From contig NZ_RIBS01000003.1 of assembly GCF_003719825.1 (NCBI RefSeq), positions 62,001 through 126,000 on the forward strand: DNA of 64,000 bases, written 5' to 3'. Below are positions 1 to 8,136 of this stretch, piece after piece (the stretch's first letter is position 1; every line of letters begins with the position of its first letter). The notes under the pieces were generated by a model that ran no database searches, had not been told where the DNA came from, and was given only the letters and a program-made list of their open reading frames with translations. This stretch comes from Montanilutibacter psychrotolerans (GTDB lineage: Bacteria > Pseudomonadota > Gammaproteobacteria > Xanthomonadales > Xanthomonadaceae). The translations under genes were made by a program, and so were the position numbers.

Positions 1-430
1 GGGTGCGGCACGCCCGGCACCGACCCCCTGGATTCGTCCGGATCAATCCAGAACAGGTCGCCCCGATTCAAACTGTCCGGGCCTGGGGCTTGGGGGGCGA
101 TTTCAATTCTGTCCATTCGTGTATTGGCGACCGGGGCGGCACCGCTTGTCCAGCCTCAACCGCACGCGATGTGAACCGATCGCTGGTTCCCATGCGCAAT
201 CGTAGGATGGGTTGAGCGCAGCGATACCCATCAACAGGGATCCAGGCGGGAGCGAACCCGACACTTCCTGGCGAACGCCGAAGCGGTAGCGGTCAGGTCG
301 ATCCAGCCGAGCCTCGCGATTTCCGCTGGCGCGTCGGCTGCCATGGCGCGCGATGGGTATCGCCATGCTCAACCCATCCTACGGGGGCTCCGCGGTAGCC
401 GGCATCACAAACCGCCAATCGCGCCACCTG
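1..430. other. Non-coding stretch holding a MITE-like repeat
   Basis: I find no convincing gene here; the short open frames have no recognisable protein signature and several read straight through the repeat. The stretch contains the inverted-repeat element described separately at about 202-408, and ends at the stop codon of a small minus-strand membrane protein gene. The first 200 bases show nothing I can name. Confidence 0.5.
202..408 (-). repeat. MITE-like element, copy 1, with 31-bp terminal inverted repeats
   Basis: A 31-bp sequence at 202-232 returns as an inverted, nearly identical copy at 352-382. Each arm is itself an imperfect hairpin, GATGGGT facing ACCCATC. Homology with the second copy at 61367-61579 continues about 26 bp outside the 352-382 arm, to about 408, and through the interior (for example the shared TTCGCCAGGA and TTCGCTCCCG blocks), so the two are one family in opposite orientation. 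This motif type is known as a dispersed repeat in many proteobacterial genomes. No transposase or long coding frame is inside. It lies just past the 3' end of the minus-strand gene at 431-706 and may act as a terminator. Confidence 0.8.
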
Positions 431-706
431 CTAGCGCTTCTTCGTGCGCAGCAACAGGCAGGCGCTGGTCACGAAGACCGCGAGAAACACCGACAGATCC
501 AACAACCCCGAGACGGGCCGCTGCGGAAGGTCGCCCAGCGCCAGAAACGGAACCATCGGAGACCAGACCAGGAACTCCGGAAAACCGCTGAATGGCACAT
601 GGGCATTGCCGTCCAGGTTCGGCCACTTGACGAATACTGCCAGCGCGGCGCTGGCCAGCAGGTAAGACAGCAGCAGCCTGACGGCCCAACGAAAGCGTGT
701 GTGCAC
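431..706 (-). CDS. Small membrane protein, unknown function
   Basis: A 91-residue protein with a hydrophobic helix near the N terminus (about residues 8-23), a loop rich in Pro and aromatic residues, and a second hydrophobic helix near the C terminus ending in a basic RTKKR tail. I recognise no family. The GTG at 706 is chosen because it starts just before the first helix and clears the upstream GNAT gene by 56 bases; an ATG at 796 would overlap that gene. It may be co-transcribed with the GNAT gene. A repeat element lies immediately downstream. Confidence 0.5.
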   Translation of the reverse strand: MHTRFRWAVRLLLSYLLASAALAVFVKWPNLDGNAHVPFSGFPEFLVWSPMVPFLALGDLPQRPVSGLLDLSVFLAVFVTSACLLLRTKKR

Positions 707-762
707 GGAGCGAGTCTTCTGAAGGGTGTCGCTACCACTGTGATTGCAGGCCAACGCCTGAA

Positions 763-1257
763 TCAAGCCAATCCGCCAAGCGCCGTCGGCGCACATGCGC
801 TGTCAGCTGCCTCGTCGTACGCCATGGGCACGAACGTCAACCCCCTGGCCGACTGGGGAGTGTCCTTGGCGACGAATCCGAAGCGCTCGTACACGGGAAC
901 CGCGGGCAGCGAGGAATTCACGATGAAACGGGTGCTGCCGGACAGCGCTTTCGCGTGTTCCCACAAGGCGCGGGCGATGCCCCTGCCGTGGGCGTCGCCG
1001 CGCACGAAGAGATGGTAGAGGTGGGACGTGTCGCGAATGGCAATGACCCCGCACACGCCAAGATCGTCCAACGCGACGTAATACTTGAACTCGCCCGTTG
1101 CAATGCGCTCGGCGGTGGAAGCCGGGGTCAGCGATGCAAGAAACGACGATGCCTCCGGCAAGTCGGGGTCTTCCAGGTAGTGATGCGCCCAACCTGTCAC
1201 CAGGCCACTGATCGCGTGGGCATCGGTTTCAACGGCTTGTCGAATGATGAAGTCCAT
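763..1257 (-). CDS. GNAT-family N-acetyltransferase
   Basis: A 164-residue protein with the GNAT fold: an N-terminal strand (FIIRQAVETDA), a central strand pair ending in SHLYHLFV, and the acetyl-CoA pyrophosphate loop RGDAHGRGIARALWEHA (the R/Q-x-x-G-x-G/A motif) at about residues 104-120, followed by the late VYERFGF motif typical of the family. It transfers an acetyl group from acetyl-CoA to an amine; the substrate cannot be told from sequence. It reads toward the small membrane protein gene 56 bases away. The family call is firm and the specific role is unknown. Confidence 0.9.
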   Translation of the reverse strand: MDFIIRQAVETDAHAISGLVTGWAHHYLEDPDLPEASSFLASLTPASTAERIATGEFKYYVALDDLGVCGVIAIRDTSHLYHLFVRGDAHGRGIARALWEHAKALSGSTRFIVNSSLPAVPVYERFGFVAKDTPQSARGLTFVPMAYDEAADSACAPTALGGLA

Positions 1258-1310
1258 GTGCGGCCAACGCCTGGAATGTGGCGCGAAGGCGCGCCGGCTT
1301 GAATGACGTG

Positions 1311-1802
1311 TTACCCGGCCGCGCCGGGATCGACAGGCGGAATGGCTGACTGCGTGTCATCCGGCGCCCCGCGCACGGAGAGGGAACGCGCAACGGTTTC
1401 CGCATGACGCGTGTCGACGGGCACCAGCGAGTACGCATCGCCCGCGATCGGAATCTCCTGCAGGTAACCAATGCCCAGGATCTCCGGGTCCTCGGGCCAC
1501 TCGCCCTCATAGGCGGCGATTTCAATGAACCGAAGCGTCCCTTCGTACGCGTAGAGCAGCGTGGCAACCCCTTCCGGCACGCCGGCGATCTTCAGGTCCA
1601 CGTCGCCAATGACGATGGCGCCGGGCTCCAGCACAGGGGCCGTCGGCGGAACCGCCAGGGTGATGTACGCCCCGGTACCGGTGTGCTCCCGCCCGGCAAC
1701 AGACGCCACCTCGGCCTGCAGGCGAAGCACCGCAAGCTTGGGGTCATCCCCGGCCAGGCAGGCATCCAGTACGCGCCGTTCAAAATCGGTGAGATCACTC
1801 AT
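1311..1802 (-). CDS. Conserved-looking hypothetical protein
   Basis: A 163-residue soluble protein starting at the ATG at 1802 (MSDLTDFERRVLD). The open frame extends further upstream to 1994, but that part has low-complexity, Arg-rich shadow composition. The N-terminal segment with FERRVLDACLAGDD resembles short prokaryotic proteins that evaluate small acidic domains, and the centre has alternating beta-strand patterns, but I do not recognise the family. The C terminus is Pro/Ala rich. It ends 53 bases before the GNAT gene starts, so the two could share a transcript. Confidence 0.6.
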   Translation of the reverse strand: MSDLTDFERRVLDACLAGDDPKLAVLRLQAEVASVAGREHTGTGAYITLAVPPTAPVLEPGAIVIGDVDLKIAGVPEGVATLLYAYEGTLRFIEIAAYEGEWPEDPEILGIGYLQEIPIAGDAYSLVPVDTRHAETVARSLSVRGAPDDTQSAIPPVDPGAAG

Positions 1803-2203
1803 GTGCCGGTTATCGCATGCAAGGGGGCCGCCCATTCTCCAACGAATGCGGACCGAAGGAGCGATCCGGCATGACATCACCTGGTGGCGCCTACGCCGCC
1901 CTGGATCGAAGCGAAATCGCCGCGTGTCCGGTGCGGGCTTCGCGGTGCCGGGTGTTCCGTCAACGCAACCCAAGGGCGCGATCGCGGGCCGCATCGGCTC
2001 AGGTGGGGAAATCCAGTTGTTGCGGTTCAGGTCTGGCGTGGCGCGCGGACAACCTTGCGCCGCGGGGCTTTCGCCGCGCGCCGACCTGCGTCTGGCCGGC
2101 CTCCGGCGGCCGGATTCAGCCGCCGTTTCGCACTTTTACGTCGGTTTGACTGTTCGGCCTCTACGGTCCTGACGTTCCCATTGCCCCGAGAGGATTCCGA
2201 CAG
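1803..2203. other. Divergent intergenic region
   Basis: About 400 bases between the minus-strand hypothetical gene and the plus-strand EF-hand gene, so it should hold both promoters. A TTGACT at 2146-2151 could be a -35 element for the EF-hand gene, but I see no good -10 at the right distance. The EF-hand gene has an AGAGGA ribosome binding site about 8 bases before its ATG. I see no gene here. Confidence 0.4.
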
Positions 2204-2953
2204 ATGAATACCAAGACCCACGTACTGACCCTGGCGCTGCTGGCCGTTCTTGCCTCCAGCGGTAATGCCCTGGCGCAATCGAAGACGGCCGCGGAGCATC
2301 AGGCCGCCGAGCAGGCCGACATGGCCGTGGCCGATGCCAAGGCCGCGCGCGAGGATGCCGACACGGCGAAGGACGCGGCGCAGGCCGCCGCTAGCACGCG
2401 TGACGCCGGTGCCACCACCGTCGAAGGCGCAGTGACGGCCGAGGCTACGGCGGCTGCCGCCGACCAGGCTTCGATGGACGCCGAGGCGGCCAGCAACGAG
2501 GCGGTCAACGCATCGCACGTGGCGCAAGGTGCCGAAGCGGCCGCCGAGAGCGGTGTGAACCCGGTGGCTGGCGCGGTCGAGGCGCGTGAGGCGGCTTCGG
2601 TTGCCGGCGCAGCCAGCGCGGCCGCTACCGACGCCACGGCGCGCGCTCAGCTTGCCGCCGAGGCGACCGAGCAGGCGACCACCATGCCGCCGCAGCCGAC
2701 CACCCCGATCGTTCCGGCTAGCCCGCCGATGCCGATGGCCGCGACGCAGGCGCCGGTCACCTTCACCTCCAGTCCGCCGGACTCGGTGGTGGGTGACTAC
2801 AAGATCGATTTCACCGCGCTCGACCGTAACCAGGACGGCCAGCTGACGCGCGGCGAGGTCCGCACCAACGCGACGCTGACAGCCGAGTTCGTGGCGGTCG
2901 ACAACGACCACAACGGTCGTCTGACCAAGGACGAGTTGAAGGGCTGGATGTAG
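2204..2953 (+). CDS. Secreted Ala-rich protein with C-terminal EF-hand pair
   Basis: A 249-residue protein with a signal peptide (about residues 1-25, ending ALAQ). Residues 26-160 are almost entirely Ala, Glu, Asp and Thr with heptad-like spacing, suggesting long helices or a coiled coil. A Pro-rich linker (about 160-185) follows. The C terminus has two calcium-binding loops, DRNQDGQLTRGE from residue 207 and DNDHNGRLTKDE from residue 233, both with Asp/Asn at positions 1, 3 and 5, Gly at 6 and Glu at 12. It is probably a periplasmic or secreted calcium-binding protein; its partner is unknown. A good ribosome site (AGAGGA) precedes the ATG. It is transcribed alone and ends at a terminator hairpin. 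Confidence 0.85.
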   Translation: MNTKTHVLTLALLAVLASSGNALAQSKTAAEHQAAEQADMAVADAKAAREDADTAKDAAQAAASTRDAGATTVEGAVTAEATAAAADQASMDAEAASNEAVNASHVAQGAEAAAESGVNPVAGAVEAREAASVAGAASAAATDATARAQLAAEATEQATTMPPQPTTPIVPASPPMPMAATQAPVTFTSSPPDSVVGDYKIDFTALDRNQDGQLTRGEVRTNATLTAEFVAVDNDHNGRLTKDELKGWM

Positions 2954-3022
2954 CGCTTGTTTGGTGCGGACTGGATGGTGCGCCCGATCCGCGGGACGTG
3001 CATCGGCTCGCTAAGCGTTAAC

Positions 3023-3076
3023 GGCGGTTGATACCGCCTGCACAAGGCAACGGAGCCCCTTCACGGGGCTTCGTTG
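3023..3076. terminator. Bidirectional terminator hairpins between convergent genes
   Basis: Two hairpins lie between the convergent EF-hand and flavin hydroxylase genes. The small one is GGCGGT/ACCGCC with a TGAT loop at 3023-3038. The strong one, at 3048-3076, pairs CAACGGAGCCCC with GGGGCTTCGTTG around a five-base loop, with one wobble pair. There is no long T-tract. The position between two gene ends supports termination on both strands. Confidence 0.6.
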
Positions 3077-3201
3077 CGTTCGGCGGCAGCGACTCGGAGA
3101 CAGTGCGCGCGGAGATCACCATCGACACCATCGGCCGGTCGGTCGTCGGCCGGCCTTCTGCAGTGGTTGGGCGTCGATTCGCCCTCCCCATCGTGTGGCT
3201 G

Positions 3202-4422
3202 TCAGATGCCGGCAGCGTGTTTCCACAGGGCGTGGGTGAGCGGCGGGAGCTTGCCGGCCAGGCCGAGCAGCGGACCGCGCAGCAGGGTGGGCAGCAGCGC
3301 GTCGTTGGAAAACAGGCGATTGATGCCATCGAAGGCGTATGCCGAGACGGCGTTGTCGCTGCGCTGCTGCCGCGCCCAGCGCGCCAGGCGCGTGGGGCTG
3401 GCGGTCTCGGCGCCATTACGGCGCGCGTCGGCGAGCACGGCACGCAGCGAGGTCACATCGCGCAGGCCCAGGTTGACGCCCTGCCCGGCCAGCGGGTGCA
3501 CGACGTGCGCGGCGTCGCCGATCAGCAGCACGCGCCCGGCCACGCAGGTTTCGGCAAGCTGGCGGCGCAGCGGGAAGGCGGCGCGTCGGGACACCGCACG
3601 GATCGTGCCGAGCGGACCGTCGAACGCACGGTCGAGTTCGTCGATGAACTGCGCGTCGTCGACACCCAGCAGGCGTATCGCCTCGGCCTCGGGCAGGGTC
3701 CAGACGATCGAGCTGCAATGCCCCGTGCGGCCATCGCTGCCAGCGCCGGCGGCACCCTGGCCACCATCGAACGGAAGGAACGCCAGCGGCCCGCCAGGCA
3801 GGAACCGCTGCCAGCATGTGTCCTGGTGCGGCCGCTCGGTGTCGACGAAGGCCACCAGGCCGTTCTGGCCGTAGTCGTGGGTGAAGGTCTGCACGCCGGC
3901 CAGACGCCGCAGTTGCGAGTCGGCGCCGTCGGCCGCCAGTACCAGTCGCGCGCGCAGTCGGCCGCCGTGTTCGAGCTGCACGGTGGCGCTGTCGTCGTCC
4001 TGGGTCAGACCCTCGACGCGATCGGGGCAGTGCAGGTGCACGCCGGCCGCCGGCAAGGCGGCCCAGAGGCGGTCGACCAGCAGGCCGTGCTCGATGATCC
4101 AGCCCAGTTCGCGCCGCGCGAAGGCATCTGCCTCGAAGGCGATCTCGCCACCGCCGGCCGCGTCCCACACTCGCATCGCGCGGTAGGGCTGCGCGCGCGT
4201 GTCGCGCACCGCCGGCCACACGCCCAGGTCATCGAGCAGCGCGGCGTTGTCGGGGGCAAAGGCGTACACCCGCAGATCGGGCGCGTCGCCACGCCATGGC
4301 GACGGCTCGCGCGCTTCGACCAGCGCCACGCGCAGGCCATCGCGCGCGAACGCCAGCGCCGCGGCCGCGCCGACCACACCGGCGCCGACCACGGCGATGT
4401 CGAACAGGTCCCTGCGACTCAT
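3202..4422 (-). CDS. UbiI/VisC-like FAD-dependent hydroxylase, ubiquinone pathway
   Basis: A 406-residue flavoprotein monooxygenase of the UbiH/UbiF/UbiI/COQ6 family. The three FAD signatures are present: the N-terminal Rossmann motif VVGAGVVGA, the central DG motif LVLAADGADS, and the late GD motif LLIGDAAHVVHPLAGQG. Family members hydroxylate the ring of ubiquinone precursors, probably in a membrane-associated complex. The ATG at 4422 is chosen because it overlaps the ubiH stop as ATGA, the signature of translational coupling; an upstream ATG six codons earlier lies inside ubiH. Which ring position it attacks cannot be told from sequence; position beside ubiH suggests the C5 enzyme (UbiI type). 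Confidence 0.88.
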   Translation of the reverse strand: MSRRDLFDIAVVGAGVVGAAAALAFARDGLRVALVEAREPSPWRGDAPDLRVYAFAPDNAALLDDLGVWPAVRDTRAQPYRAMRVWDAAGGGEIAFEADAFARRELGWIIEHGLLVDRLWAALPAAGVHLHCPDRVEGLTQDDDSATVQLEHGGRLRARLVLAADGADSQLRRLAGVQTFTHDYGQNGLVAFVDTERPHQDTCWQRFLPGGPLAFLPFDGGQGAAGAGSDGRTGHCSSIVWTLPEAEAIRLLGVDDAQFIDELDRAFDGPLGTIRAVSRRAAFPLRRQLAETCVAGRVLLIGDAAHVVHPLAGQGVNLGLRDVTSLRAVLADARRNGAETASPTRLARWARQQRSDNAVSAYAFDGINRLFSNDALLPTLLRGPLLGLAGKLPPLTHALWKHAAGI

Positions 4423-5717
4423 GCCTGCCTCCCCCGGCACAGCGCGGGCACGTGCCCGCGGTAGCCCAATGCGCCCCCGACCAGCGCCGCCTGCACCGAC
4501 GGCAGTCGGCTGAGCGCGAACAAACCGGCGCTGCGCAGCGGTCGCATCAGCGGCGCCGGGTTGGCTCCGACGCGCAACAGACTGTCGGAGAACGCCAGCG
4601 TCTGTTGACGATCCTCGCTGCGGCGGGCGGCGTAGTCGCGCAGCAGCGCTTCGCCGCCCATGTCGAACGCGCCATCGGCTGCACGGCCCAGTTCGATCAG
4701 CTCGGCCAGCGTCAACGCATCGCGCAGCCCCAGGTTGAAGCCCTGTGCGCCGAGCGGGTGGATGGTCTGCGCGGCATTGCCGATGAGCACCGCTCGGCGC
4801 GCGGTGCTGCGCCGGGCAAGCACGCGGATGGCTGGGTAGATGCTGCGCTGGCCGCAGGCGAGGAAGCGCCCGGCCTTCCAGCCAAACGCCGACTGCACGC
4901 GTGCCAGGAATGCCGCGTCGTCGAGCGCGGCCACCGCGTCGGCCTCGTCGCTGGCGACGCCGTGCACGAGACCGTACTGCCGGTCGCCGCGCGGCAGCAG
5001 CGCGGTCGGGCCGTGGTCGCCCAGGCGCTCGTAGGCGGTGCCGTCGGGGGCGCGCTCGGTGCGCAGCCGCGTCACGAACAGGGTCTGGTGGTAGTCGTAT
5101 TCGTCCACTTCAATGCCCAGCGCATCGCGCACGCTGCTGCGGGTGCCGTCGGCGGCCACCAGCAGGCGCGCGTGCAGCACGCGCTCGCCATCGCCATCAC
5201 CATCTCCGCCGGCGATCCGGATCGCGCGATGGCTGCCCTCGTCGCCCTCGATCGCCAGGAACCGCGCCGGCCGGTAGCGTCGCAGGCGGGGCAGTTCGGC
5301 CAGGCGGGCCTCGAGTGCCTCGCCGAAGTCGCGCGCCACCACCACCCGGCCAAACTCGCTGCGGCCATGACGGCGGGCGTCGAGCAGGCTGCGGCCGAAG
5401 TCGCCCTGGCGGCTGACGTGAATGCGTTCGATCGCCCCGCACGGCGCGCGCAGCTTCTGCATGACGCCCAGCGCGGTCAGCGCGTTGACGGTGGCCTCGG
5501 CGAAGCTGAGGTTGCGCTCGTCGAACACCGCCGGCAGGGCGCCGGGGGGCGCGGCCTCGACCAGGCCCACGTCCACGCCGAGGCGCTCGAGCGCGATCGC
5601 GAGGCTGGCGCCGACCAGGCCTCCGCCGATCACGAGCACGTCGTGCGTCACGGCCGGGAGGTGCGTGGTGGGGGCACCCGCGGGAGGGGATTGTGTGGAC
5701 AGGGGGCTATCGGGCAT
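4419..5717 (-). CDS. ubiH: UbiH, 2-octaprenyl-6-methoxyphenol hydroxylase
   Basis: A 432-residue flavin hydroxylase. It has the FAD motif VIGGGLVGAS, the UbiH-type DERNLSF segment, the DG motif LVAADGTRSS, and the late motif LIGNAAQTIHPLGAQG, where GNAAQ in place of GDAAH is characteristic of UbiH. The C terminus ends LGYRGHVP, also UbiH-like. The first 25 residues are a Ser/Pro/Thr-rich extension, and an internal start nearer THDVLVIGGG is possible. It is the first gene of a two-gene minus-strand unit, divergent from the membrane protein gene at 5797 with 79 bases between them. Confidence 0.9.
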   Translation of the reverse strand: MPDSPLSTQSPPAGAPTTHLPAVTHDVLVIGGGLVGASLAIALERLGVDVGLVEAAPPGALPAVFDERNLSFAEATVNALTALGVMQKLRAPCGAIERIHVSRQGDFGRSLLDARRHGRSEFGRVVVARDFGEALEARLAELPRLRRYRPARFLAIEGDEGSHRAIRIAGGDGDGDGERVLHARLLVAADGTRSSVRDALGIEVDEYDYHQTLFVTRLRTERAPDGTAYERLGDHGPTALLPRGDRQYGLVHGVASDEADAVAALDDAAFLARVQSAFGWKAGRFLACGQRSIYPAIRVLARRSTARRAVLIGNAAQTIHPLGAQGFNLGLRDALTLAELIELGRAADGAFDMGGEALLRDYAARRSEDRQQTLAFSDSLLRVGANPAPLMRPLRSAGLFALSRLPSVQAALVGGALGYRGHVPALCRGRQA

Positions 5718-5796
5718 TGCGTTATGCTACCGGCTCCCGCCGGCCCTGCATGCGCAGACGCCGACGCGGCCCGCCATCTTCAAAAGACACGCCGCC

Positions 5797-6372
5797 ATGA
5801 ATCGCCCCGCCTCCGAATCCCCGCTCACCGCCGGCCCGCTGCTGCTGATCGCGATGATCGCCGTCGCCGCATTGAGCCGCGTGTTGCCGCACCCGCCGAA
5901 CTTCTCGCCGGTCGAGGCGATCGCGCTGTTCGGTGGCGCCTATTTCGCCTCGCGTCGCTGGGCCCTGATCGTGCCGCTGGCGGCGCTGCTGGCCTCGGAC
6001 CTGGTGCTGGCCGCCCTCAACGGCGGGCTGTACGCCAGCTGGTTCTCCAGCGCGGGCATCTGGCTGGTCTACCTGTGCGTGGCGTTGAGCGCGTTGCTTG
6101 GCTTCGCATTGCGCGGCAGGGTCAACAGCTCGCGCGTGCTGGGCTATTCGCTGCTGGGTTCGGTGCTGTTCTTCCTGGTGACCAACTTCGGCGCCTGGCT
6201 GTCCGATCCGATGTACGCCAGGAACGCCGCCGGCCTGGCCGCTGCGTACGTGGCCGGCATCCCGTTCTTCCAGTGGACGGTGCTGAGCACGCTGATGTAT
6301 TCGGCATTGCTGTTTGGCGTGTTTGCCCTGCTGCGCAACCGCCTGCCGTCGCTGCGCGCACACACCGCCTGA
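5797..6372 (+). CDS. Six-helix membrane protein (DUF6580-type), possible corrinoid transporter
   Basis: A 191-residue integral membrane protein with about six hydrophobic helices and short loops. After helix 1 it carries NFSPVEAIALFGGAYF, a segment I associate with the DUF6580 family of unknown function. Size and helix count match ECF-type S components, the substrate-binding membrane subunits of vitamin importers. The gene ends five bases before the corrinoid adenosyltransferase gene, so the two are probably translated together. I infer, but cannot show, a role in taking up a corrinoid. The ATG at 5797 is chosen because the upstream part of the frame is antisense to ubiH. Confidence 0.8.
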   Translation: MNRPASESPLTAGPLLLIAMIAVAALSRVLPHPPNFSPVEAIALFGGAYFASRRWALIVPLAALLASDLVLAALNGGLYASWFSSAGIWLVYLCVALSALLGFALRGRVNSSRVLGYSLLGSVLFFLVTNFGAWLSDPMYARNAAGLAAAYVAGIPFFQWTVLSTLMYSALLFGVFALLRNRLPSLRAHTA

Positions 6373-6377
6373 CCGGA

Positions 6378-6941
6378 ATGGGCAACCGCCTCTCGAAGAT
6401 CTACACGCGCACCGGCGACGACGGCACCACCGGCCTGGGTGACGGCAGCCGTGTCGGCAAGGATTCGCTGCGCGTCGATGCCTACGGCACCGTCGACGAG
6501 GCCAACTCCTGCATCGGCATGGTGCTGGCCTGCGAATTGCCCGAGGCCGCCGCCGGCATTGCCGAGCTGCTGACCTCGGTGCAGCACCAGTTGTTCGACC
6601 TGGGCGGCGAGCTGTGCATCCCCGGCCACGCGGCGATCTTCGATGCCGACGTCGAACGCCTCGAGCAGCAGCTCGATGCCTTCAACGCGCCCCTGCCGCC
6701 GCTCAAGGATTTCATCCTGCCCGGCGGTGGCGAAGCGGCGGCGCGCTGTCACGTTGCGCGCACCGTGGTCCGTCGCGCCGAACGCGACACCGTGGCGTTG
6801 TCGCGGCTGGAGCCCGTGCGGCCGGAAGCGGTGCGCTACCTGAATCGCCTGTCGGACCTGTTGTTCGTGCTGGCGCGCGTGCTGGCACGTGCCGACGGCA
6901 ACGGCGAAGTCCTGTGGAACCACGAGCGCCGCAAGGGTTGA
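6378..6941 (+). CDS. ATP:cob(I)alamin adenosyltransferase, PduO type
   Basis: A 187-residue corrinoid adenosyltransferase that moves the 5'-deoxyadenosyl group of ATP onto cob(I)alamin to make coenzyme B12. Family signatures are present: the N-terminal KIYTRTGDDGTTGL ATP loop (residues 7-20), VDAYGTVDEANS (about 33-44), and the C-terminal RAERDTVALSRLE plus YLNRLSDLLFVLAR stretches that carry the conserved active-site Arg, Glu and Asn residues. Length is normal. It sits five bases after the membrane protein gene and two bases before the next gene, so it is the middle of an operon. Confidence 0.95.
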   Translation: MGNRLSKIYTRTGDDGTTGLGDGSRVGKDSLRVDAYGTVDEANSCIGMVLACELPEAAAGIAELLTSVQHQLFDLGGELCIPGHAAIFDADVERLEQQLDAFNAPLPPLKDFILPGGGEAAARCHVARTVVRRAERDTVALSRLEPVRPEAVRYLNRLSDLLFVLARVLARADGNGEVLWNHERRKG

Positions 6942-6943
6942 GC

Positions 6944-7207
6944 ATGGCCACCCGACTCCCCTCCAGCACGGCCCTGCACCGCGACCTGCACGCGATGCCC
7001 GAGCGCGTGCACGACGCACTGGCCGAACACGGCCTGCGCGCGGCGTACGACGCGCGGCCCGCGCACCAGCGCAACGACTACATCGGCTGGATCCTGCGCG
7101 CGCGCAGCGAAGACACCCGCCTGTTGCGGCTGCAGCAGATGCTGTCCGAGCTGGCCCGCGGCGACTGCTACATGAACATGGCCTGGCGCCCACGCACGCC
7201 GCAATGA
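6944..7207 (+). CDS. YdeI/OmpD-associated (OmdA) C-terminal-domain protein
   Basis: An 87-residue protein. The segment from about residue 20 to 65 (LHAMPERVHDALAEHG, then RPAHQRNDYIGWILRARSED) matches the pattern of the PF13376 domain, which forms the C-terminal half of YdeI-type bacteriocin-protection proteins: hydrophobic helix, RxxYxxWI, then T-R-x-x-R. Only this domain is present, so the protein is a short single-domain version. Its biochemical role is not known. It starts two bases after the adenosyltransferase stop and overlaps the deacetylase start as ATGA, so all are one transcript. Confidence 0.75.
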   Translation: MATRLPSSTALHRDLHAMPERVHDALAEHGLRAAYDARPAHQRNDYIGWILRARSEDTRLLRLQQMLSELARGDCYMNMAWRPRTPQ

Positions 7208-8136
7208 CCGCGGCATCGATCCTGCGCTGCTACACCCACCCGGCCTGCATCGGCCACGAGCCCGGCGCCACGCATGCCGAGCAGCCCGCCCGGCTGAAGG
7301 CGGTGACCGGCGCGCTGCGCGAGGCCTTCCCGTTGCTGCCGTGGTGCGAGGCGCCGCGCGCCACCCGTGGCCAGCTGCTGCGCGTGCACGACGACGCGCT
7401 GCTGGCCCTGGTGCTGGACACCCAACCCGACCGGGCGATGTCGCTGGACCCCGACACGGTGCTGGCCCCTGGCTCGGCCGAGGCTGCGCTGCGCGCCGCC
7501 GGCGCCGGCGTCGCTGCGGTCGATGCGGTGCTGTCGGGCCAGACCCGTCGCGCCTTCTGCGCGGTGCGTCCGCCCGGACACCACGCCACGGCCACGGTGG
7601 CGATGGGCTTCTGCCTGTTCAACAACATCGCCGTGGCCGCCGCGCACGCGTGCGACAAGCACGGCCTGGCGCGCGTGGCGGTGATCGACTTCGACGTGCA
7701 CCACGGCAACGGCACCCAGGCGATCTTCGACACCGACCCGCGCGTGCTGTACCTGAGCTCGCACCAGCTTCCGCTGTACCCCGACACCGGCCACGCCAAC
7801 GAACGCGGGGTCGGCAACATCGTCAATGCCCCGCTCCCGCCGGGCACGGGCGGCGAAGGCTTCCGCAAGGTCTGGCGCGAACGCCTGTTGCCGGTGCTGG
7901 AGTCGTTCCGCCCACAGCTGGTGCTGGTCTCGGCCGGGTTCGACGCACATCGACTGGACCCGCTGGCCCAGCTCCAGCTGGAGGCCGACGACTACCACTG
8001 GCTGACCACCGAGCTGGTGGCGTCCGCGCGCCGCCATGCCGGCGGCCGCCTGGTCTCGATGCTGGAAGGCGGCTACGACCTGACGGCGCTGGCCCAATCC
8101 AGCGTCGCGCACGTGACGGCCCTGCTGGACGACTGA
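7204..8136 (+). CDS. Histone-deacetylase-family amidohydrolase
   Basis: A 310-residue class II-type HDAC/acetylpolyamine amidohydrolase. The zinc site and charge relay are intact: RPPGHHAT (double His), GFCLFNNIA, VIDFDVHHGNGTQ (Asp and His ligands), and SAGFDAHRLDPL with the second Asp ligand. The C-terminal LEGGYDL motif is present. Bacterial members remove acyl groups from lysines, polyamines or other small molecules; the substrate here is unknown. The start overlaps the upstream stop as ATGA. It is the last gene of the operon. Confidence 0.92.
   Translation: MTAASILRCYTHPACIGHEPGATHAEQPARLKAVTGALREAFPLLPWCEAPRATRGQLLRVHDDALLALVLDTQPDRAMSLDPDTVLAPGSAEAALRAAGAGVAAVDAVLSGQTRRAFCAVRPPGHHATATVAMGFCLFNNIAVAAAHACDKHGLARVAVIDFDVHHGNGTQAIFDTDPRVLYLSSHQLPLYPDTGHANERGVGNIVNAPLPPGTGGEGFRKVWRERLLPVLESFRPQLVLVSAGFDAHRLDPLAQLQLEADDYHWLTTELVASARRHAGGRLVSMLEGGYDLTALAQSSVAHVTALLDD

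Noticed and set aside
5718-5796. Cobalamin riboswitch before the corrinoid operon
   Set aside because: The divergent gap is only 79 bases, too short for a B12 riboswitch of about 200 bases, and no B12-box-like sequence is seen.
4296-6941. Plus-strand frame of 881 residues ending in the adenosyltransferase
   Set aside because: Only its last 187 residues form a protein family; the rest is antisense to the ubi hydroxylase genes.
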